Of a stretch of 9,140 nt of DNA, positions 5,791-9,140 are shown one piece after another. The notes under the pieces are model-generated. The model was not told the origin of the DNA and ran no database searches. It saw only the letters and a list, made by a program, of their open reading frames with translations. Each line of letters opens with the position of its first letter. Positions within the stretch are counted from its first letter, which is position 1. Position numbers and translations under genes: made by a program. Source of the DNA: Microbacteriaceae bacterium (GTDB lineage: Bacteria; Actinomycetota; Actinomycetes; Actinomycetales; Microbacteriaceae); contig JAODLU010000236.1 of the NCBI GenBank assembly GCA_025464125.1, positions 1 to 9,140 of the forward strand, written 5' to 3'.

Positions 5791-5797
5791 ATTAATA
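5791..5797 (-). promoter_or_regulatory. AT-rich candidate -10 region (TATTAAT) upstream of the sugar transferase
   Basis: On the minus strand TATTAAT is a strong -10-like sequence in an otherwise GC-rich gap, with a leader of about 80 nt to the start at 5705. The -35 side is poor: TTGTGT lies 20 bp upstream of it and TTGAAA is too close. The sugar transferase could instead be co-transcribed with the glycosyltransferase upstream. Confidence 0.3.
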
Positions 5798-5813
5798 GTC
5801 GCATTTCAACATT

Positions 5814-5838
5814 CCCGACACAAGGGGTTGTCGCCGGG
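5814..5838 (-). terminator. Imperfect hairpin after the family 2 glycosyltransferase
   Basis: CCCG (5814-5817) pairs with CGGG (5835-5838) and ACAA (5820-5823) with TTGT (5828-5831), with an internal loop between the two helices and a 4-nt GGGG (CCCC on the transcribed strand) loop. It begins 20 bp after the stop codon. No T run follows, so it may attenuate rather than end transcription between the two genes, or have no role. Confidence 0.25.
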
Positions 5839-5857
5839 AAATCGCTGGGCTATGCGG

Positions 5858-6715
5858 TCATTCTTCGATGCCGCGGGTGCTTACGTCGCGATTCCATCCG
5901 GTCTGGATACCACTGGCAATCGTGCGCTTCGCACGATATTGGATGGTGGCGTAGACGATCGAATATGCCGCGAACCCGAACCAGAGCCGTGGCCTCGCGA
6001 GCACCCTGCGCACGAGGTGAAGCTGTCGCTGGCTGGCAGGTTGTTCTTCGGCGTTCTGCAATTCCGCAGGCAGCTGTCGGTTGCCGATCGCGATGCGCAC
6101 CCCGCGATGGGTGATGGCGCGGATCGTGCGCGGCGCCTCGATCGTGAAGGTGTGCTCGGCGAGCACTGCCCTCTCATCGTCGAGGAAGAGCTGTTGCACG
6201 AAGCGGTCATCAGCGATGACCTGGGGAAACTCGCCCCACCGTTCGCGACCGGCTCGGGACACTGCGTACACGCCTGACCCGATGTGACCGCGTGAACGGA
6301 AGTCGGTGAGTCCGTCCACCTCGTAGTACCTCCGCACCAGCCAGGAGCTGCGCGACGTGTCGATCTGCAGCCGGGGGGCCGCCACGAGCGGGTCGGTACC
6401 AGCCAGCACGTCGGCGACCGCAAGGACAGCCTCGCGCGAAATCACGACATCCGCGTCGAGGTACATGCGCGGAAAGACTGATGATGCCGCGTCGCCAGCG
6501 TTCAGGGCTGCGATCTTGGACGCCTCGTCGATCTCGATAACTATCACGCCTGCGAACGCACGTGCCCGCTCTATCGTGCGATCCGTGGTGCCGTTGACGA
6601 CTACGACGATCTCGATCTCGCCAGCACTCCCCCCCTCGAGCATCGCGGAAAGCACCCGCCCGATGAGTTGTTCTTCGTTGTGCACGGCGATCACTACACC
6701 GATTCGAGGGCTCAT
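5858..6715 (-). CDS. Family 2 glycosyltransferase (GT-A fold)
   Basis: The 285-residue product starts with RIGVVIAVHNEEQLIGRVL (4-22), the nucleotide-binding opening of GT2 enzymes, then VVVVNGTTDRT (37-47), ALNAGDAA (70-77), the DXD-type metal site YLDADVVIS (85-93), and IADDRFVQQL (167-176), where an Asp is the likely base. Arg-rich RTIRAITHRGVR (196-207) resembles the QRxRW-like region. A C-terminal hydrophobic stretch (about 244-259) may anchor it at the membrane. It probably adds one sugar to the lipid-linked acceptor made by the sugar transferase encoded downstream; donor and linkage are unknown. ATG 6715 is chosen since the fold begins at once; in-frame ATGs at 6733 and 6778 would include the promoter. 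No ribosome site precedes it, but TACAGT ends 6 nt upstream, so the mRNA may be leaderless. Confidence 0.9.
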   Translation of the reverse strand: MSPRIGVVIAVHNEEQLIGRVLSAMLEGGSAGEIEIVVVVNGTTDRTIERARAFAGVIVIEIDEASKIAALNAGDAASSVFPRMYLDADVVISREAVLAVADVLAGTDPLVAAPRLQIDTSRSSWLVRRYYEVDGLTDFRSRGHIGSGVYAVSRAGRERWGEFPQVIADDRFVQQLFLDDERAVLAEHTFTIEAPRTIRAITHRGVRIAIGNRQLPAELQNAEEQPASQRQLHLVRRVLARPRLWFGFAAYSIVYATIQYRAKRTIASGIQTGWNRDVSTRGIEE

Positions 6716-6721
6716 GCAGCG

Positions 6722-6749
6722 ACTGTAATCCATCCGGCGCGCTTGCCAG
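6722..6749 (-). promoter_or_regulatory. Candidate promoter for the family 2 glycosyltransferase (leaderless)
   Basis: Read on the minus strand, CTGGCA (plus 6744-6749; four of six to TTGACA) is followed by 16 bp and TACAGT (plus 6722-6727; TANNNT). Six bases then lead to ATG 6715, so the start codon would be at the 5' end of the message. Its -35 box overlaps that of the opposing promoter. Confidence 0.45.
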
Positions 6750-6770
6750 GAATAGCGGCGCCTGTACGCT
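6743..6770 (+). promoter_or_regulatory. Candidate promoter for the Alg14/Alg13-like glycosyltransferase
   Basis: TTGCCA at 6743-6748 matches TTGACA at five of six positions, followed by a 16-bp spacer and TACGCT at 6765-6770 (TANNNT). Transcription should start near 6777. The -35 box overlaps by five bases the -35 box of the divergent promoter, so the two polymerases would compete for one site. Confidence 0.5.
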
Positions 6771-6792
6771 GGACCCACTCGAGCGTCGCCGG

Positions 6793-7764
6793 TTGTACCC
6801 GCCCCCGAAGGAGCCGATCATCGCTTCCGCACTCCTTGCCTGCTCAGGCGGCGGTCATCTCAAGGAGCTCTTCGACCTTGCCCCGCGCCTCGGCATCGCC
6901 GCAGAGGACCAGGTCTGGCTGACCTTCGACAACGGCTTGAGTCGCAGCCTGCTGAGGGACCGCGAGGTGATTTTCGTGCCATACGTCAACCCTCGGAGCG
7001 TGATGGGCACCATCGGTATCCACCGGACTGCCCGACGACTGCTGGCATCGAGGGAGTTCGACATCGCGGTCAGCACCGGGTCCATTCCGGGTCTTGCCTC
7101 GTTGCCCCATTTCGCCGCACGTGGGGTGCCATCGCACTTCATCGAGAGCGCAGCCCGTTCTCTCAGTCCTTCGCTGGCCGGGCGGCTGATCGCCCGCTTC
7201 CCCAGGGTGAAGACATACACGCAGTACCCGCACCTGGCGAATGACAGGTGGAAGTACCGCGGCTCGGTGTTCGACGAGTTCGAGGGCAACGACTCACGCA
7301 TGCCGGTAGGCAGCATCCGCAAAGCAGTCGTGACTGTCGGCACCACAGTCGGTTATCCGTTCGACAGGCTGTTCGCCCGCATCGCGCCCCTGCTCGCAGA
7401 CTGCGACGAGGTTCTCTGGCAGGTCGGCGACCAGGATGTCAGCAGGTTCGGCATCGAGGGTCGCGACAACGTTCCGCACAGCGAGATGCAGGCCGCAATC
7501 GCCGAAGCAGACGTTGTCATTGCGCACTGCGGAACCGGATCCGCGCTGACCGCATTCGAGGCAGGCAAGTTTCCGATTCTCGTTCCCCGGTGGCAGCAAT
7601 ATGGCGAGCACATCGACGACCACCAGATCCAGATCGGTCGTGAACTGGAACGCCGCGGCCTGGCGTCGCTCTGCGAGGCAGACCAGATCGACGCGAGCGA
7701 CCTGTTTTCCGCGGCGAGCAGGTCAGTGAATCGCGTAGAAGCCCAGCCATTCACGCTCGACTGA
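6793..7764 (+). CDS. Fused Alg14/Alg13-like glycosyltransferase (GT-B, MurG/CpsF-CpsG type)
   Basis: The product, up to 323 residues, joins two parts that are separate proteins in streptococci (Cps14F/Cps14G) and in eukaryotes (Alg14/Alg13). The N-terminal half has ALLACSGGGHLKELFDL (13-29), the Alg14 glycine-rich opening, STGSIPGL (94-101) and FIESAAR (117-123). The C-terminal half has VVTVGTT (179-185), a variant of the GT28 C-domain first strand, and HCGTGSALTAFEAGKFPILVPR (245-266), with EHIDDHQ (272-278) as the nucleotide-sugar site. It probably transfers a sugar from a nucleotide donor to the lipid-linked acceptor at the inner membrane. The only standard start is TTG 6793, without a ribosome site and giving a proline-rich head. 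AAGGAG at 6808-6813 lies 6 nt before ATC 6820, which would begin the protein exactly at the fold (314 residues). It is divergent from the GT2 gene and ends 6 bp from the flippase stop. Confidence 0.88.
   Translation: MYPPPKEPIIASALLACSGGGHLKELFDLAPRLGIAAEDQVWLTFDNGLSRSLLRDREVIFVPYVNPRSVMGTIGIHRTARRLLASREFDIAVSTGSIPGLASLPHFAARGVPSHFIESAARSLSPSLAGRLIARFPRVKTYTQYPHLANDRWKYRGSVFDEFEGNDSRMPVGSIRKAVVTVGTTVGYPFDRLFARIAPLLADCDEVLWQVGDQDVSRFGIEGRDNVPHSEMQAAIAEADVVIAHCGTGSALTAFEAGKFPILVPRWQQYGEHIDDHQIQIGRELERRGLASLCEADQIDASDLFSAASRSVNRVEAQPFTLD
6808..6813 (+). promoter_or_regulatory. Strong Shine-Dalgarno site ahead of a non-standard ATC codon
   Basis: AAGGAG is the best ribosome site near this gene. 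At normal spacing (3 and 6 nt) downstream there are only ATC codons, at 6817 and 6820; no ATG, GTG or TTG follows. This suggests either an AUC start or a chance match inside a TTG-started reading frame. Confidence 0.45.
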
Positions 7765-7780
7765 GGAGGATCACTCCTCC
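7765..7780. terminator. 6-bp perfect hairpin between convergent stop codons
   Basis: GGAGGA (7765-7770) and TCCTCC (7775-7780) form a perfect stem around a 4-nt TCAC loop. The glycosyltransferase TGA (7762-7764) abuts it, and the flippase stop (7771-7773, read on the other strand) is in the loop. It reads as a hairpin in both directions, but neither strand has a following T tract. Confidence 0.4.
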
Positions 7781-9000
7781 AGTGAACGAGCCGATGCCCG
7801 GTACACGCGCCTCAGCACCACGAGCTGGTAGATGACCACCGCGGCTTCCGCCACCGCCTCGGCGACTGCAGCTCCGTGCGCGCCGAAAAGGATCGTGCCG
7901 ACGACGAGAACAGGCACGCCGAGCGCTGCCCCGAGTACCGCGCTCAGCGCAACCGCACGGCCGGCGCCGAGGGACATGAGACAGGCGATGCCAACGGTCT
8001 GCGAGATCGTGGTGAACAGCAGTGTGGCTCCGAATGAGGTCGCGAAGATTAGGTCAGTTGAGAGCTTGCCCGCCGACAGCAGCACGCTCACGGGGATCGA
8101 CAGTGCGACGAATCCAATCGCGACTCCACCAGCGATGCCGCTCACTGCACGCAGGCCGGTCTTGATGCGCTGCAGCCTGGTGCGAAGATCCGGGTGCGGA
8201 ATCCACCCCTGCGCGACCTGCGTGAGGGGGGTGACCGCTGCATTGGCCAGCTTGAAGACGCGGTCCGCGAGGGCAAAAATGGGAGTCTGGGCCGGCCAGA
8301 AGATTGCCACTGCGACAGTCGGCAGGTTCAGGTAGGTGGTTGAGACAGCCGCCGTCAACGCAGCGTGCCGTTGCAGCATCAGGGTGGCGCGTATGCCTCG
8401 GACATCGTCGCGCACGAACCATCTGCGAGTCGTCAGGCTCACCATTGTCACCGCTACAGACACGACGATGCCGAGCAGGAGGCCCAATGGAAAGACGAAA
8501 AGAGGGGCTCCGAACAGCACCGCAAGCGCTCCGCCGAGGCCGCCGACCGCCTTCGGAACCGTTTCGAGCATGAGGTAACGGGTGGGCGCCGAAAGCCCCA
8601 CGAAATACCAGGAGCCCGTCAGGCCGCCGATCGACCCGGCTGCTGCCGCAAGGGCGGCGGGCAGGGCCGCAGCTGGCGCGACCAGGCCAGCGGCGAGCGC
8701 TGCGACGACGGCGACCGGGATCGCGAGCAGCCCCCTGATGGCGAGCGAGCGTCGGAAATAGTCGTCGGCGCCAGCTCGGTCCAGCATCGCGACGCTCGAG
8801 GACCCGGAGACCGCCCAGCCGAACCCGACGATCACGCCGCCAACGATGCCCACAGATTGGCCGACAGCGACTCCTGACCACGCGAGCGGCCCGACAGCGC
8901 TGATCAGGACGGGAACCGTCAGGAAGGTCGCGACCCCCGAAACGATCGTCGACAGGCCGAAGCCCAGCACCCTTCCGAAGATTCGAGAGAACCGGCTCAT
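7771..9000 (-). CDS. Wzx-type oligosaccharide flippase (MOP superfamily)
   Basis: The 409-residue product is almost wholly hydrophobic, with about twelve predicted membrane helices spread from 11 to 396. The first helices (GFGLSTIVSGVATFLTVPVL, 13-32) and the loop-helix VGQSVGIVGGVIVGFGWAVSG (47-67) resemble polysaccharide biosynthesis/flippase family proteins. FALADRVFKLANAAVTPLTQ (242-261) matches the typical DRVxKxxxAxxxPxxQ segment of this family, and GAHGAAVAEAVAEAAVVIYQ (373-392) its last helix. It would move the lipid-linked repeat unit from the inner to the outer leaflet of the membrane. GGAG lies 5 nt before ATG 9000, and the ATG overlaps the stop of the upstream gene as ATGA, so the two are probably translationally coupled. 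Sequence-based assignment of the substrate is not possible. Confidence 0.88.
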   Translation of the reverse strand: MSRFSRIFGRVLGFGLSTIVSGVATFLTVPVLISAVGPLAWSGVAVGQSVGIVGGVIVGFGWAVSGSSSVAMLDRAGADDYFRRSLAIRGLLAIPVAVVAALAAGLVAPAAALPAALAAAAGSIGGLTGSWYFVGLSAPTRYLMLETVPKAVGGLGGALAVLFGAPLFVFPLGLLLGIVVSVAVTMVSLTTRRWFVRDDVRGIRATLMLQRHAALTAAVSTTYLNLPTVAVAIFWPAQTPIFALADRVFKLANAAVTPLTQVAQGWIPHPDLRTRLQRIKTGLRAVSGIAGGVAIGFVALSIPVSVLLSAGKLSTDLIFATSFGATLLFTTISQTVGIACLMSLGAGRAVALSAVLGAALGVPVLVVGTILFGAHGAAVAEAVAEAAVVIYQLVVLRRVYRASARSLEE

Positions 9001-9140
9001 CGGCGCTCCGACGTCTCCGCGAGCAGCTCAGGTGCATCGCCCAGGGGATCCAGGCGTGTGTCCCTCGCGATCCTGCGCTGGGCTCCGCAGAGCCCGTAGA
9101 CGAGGAACAGGAATCCGGCTGACTGCGGGAACGACAGTCC
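8997..9140 (-). CDS. C-terminus of a membrane protein, perhaps a polysaccharide polymerase/ligase (5' end outside window)
   Basis: Read on the minus strand from the right edge, the frame is open for 47 codons and ends in TGA at 8999-8997. It starts inside a hydrophobic segment, GLSFPQSAGFLFLVYGLCGA, followed by basic QRRIAR and a charged tail ending TSERR. One last helix plus a short cytoplasmic tail fits the end of a Wzy-type polymerase or O-antigen ligase-like protein, which often precedes wzx. With only 47 residues, another polytopic protein is equally possible. The stop overlaps the flippase start by 4 bases. Confidence 0.65.
   Translation of the reverse strand, partial: GLSFPQSAGFLFLVYGLCGAQRRIARDTRLDPLGDAPELLAETSERR

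Noticed and set aside
5706..5804. Longer start at 5804 for the sugar transferase
   Set aside because: No good ribosome site, and it lies upstream of the AT-rich -10 candidate; ATG 5705 has GAGGGAG directly before it.

Overview
This is a high-GC window with the look of an actinobacterium, most likely a member of the Microbacteriaceae. That placement is inferred from strong GC bias at third codon positions, an ECF41-type sigma factor, a DUF998 membrane protein, and several starts with no Shine-Dalgarno site but a TANNNT box 6-7 nt upstream, as in leaderless actinobacterial mRNAs. No rRNA, tRNA, transposase or CRISPR array was seen, and no gene-free stretch exceeds 300 bases.

Left part (1-4192), mixed housekeeping and accessory genes: the tail of a small, probably exported, beta-rich protein (1-252, +); a diverged ECF41 sigma factor (263-1168, -) with an 18-bp tandem repeat inside its region 2; a roughly 100-bp palindromic intergenic element (1213-1316); the C-terminal half of an ArsR-type repressor, truncated where that element ends (1321-1506, +); a RibD/dihydrofolate-reductase-fold protein (1526-2125, +); a class I SAM methyltransferase (2149-2910, -); a DUF998-type six-helix membrane protein (2987-3679, +); and a small two-helix membrane protein (3878-4192, +) with a good promoter and a perfect palindrome in its leader.

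Right part (4167-9140), a surface-polysaccharide locus: a WbaP/ExoY-type polyprenyl-phosphate sugar-1-phosphate transferase (4167-5705, -) that would start a lipid-linked repeat unit; a family 2 glycosyltransferase just upstream of it (5858-6715, -); a divergently transcribed fused Alg14/Alg13-like glycosyltransferase (6793-7764, +); a Wzx-type flippase (7771-9000, -); and the C-terminus of a membrane protein, perhaps the polymerase or ligase, coupled to the flippase by an ATGA overlap (8997-9140, -). Together these suggest a Wzx/Wzy-type pathway: priming on undecaprenyl phosphate, extension by the two glycosyltransferases, flipping, then polymerisation. The locus continues past the right edge.

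Architecture: strands alternate often. Four convergent pairs end 10 bp apart, 23 bp apart, overlapping by 26 bp, and 6 bp apart, and three of the four junctions carry a small inverted repeat touching the stop codons. I see no convincing wholly new system. The most notable items are the repeat-interrupted sigma factor, the palindromic element beside a beheaded ArsR gene, a possible AUC start codon, and face-to-face glycosyltransferase promoters sharing their -35 region.
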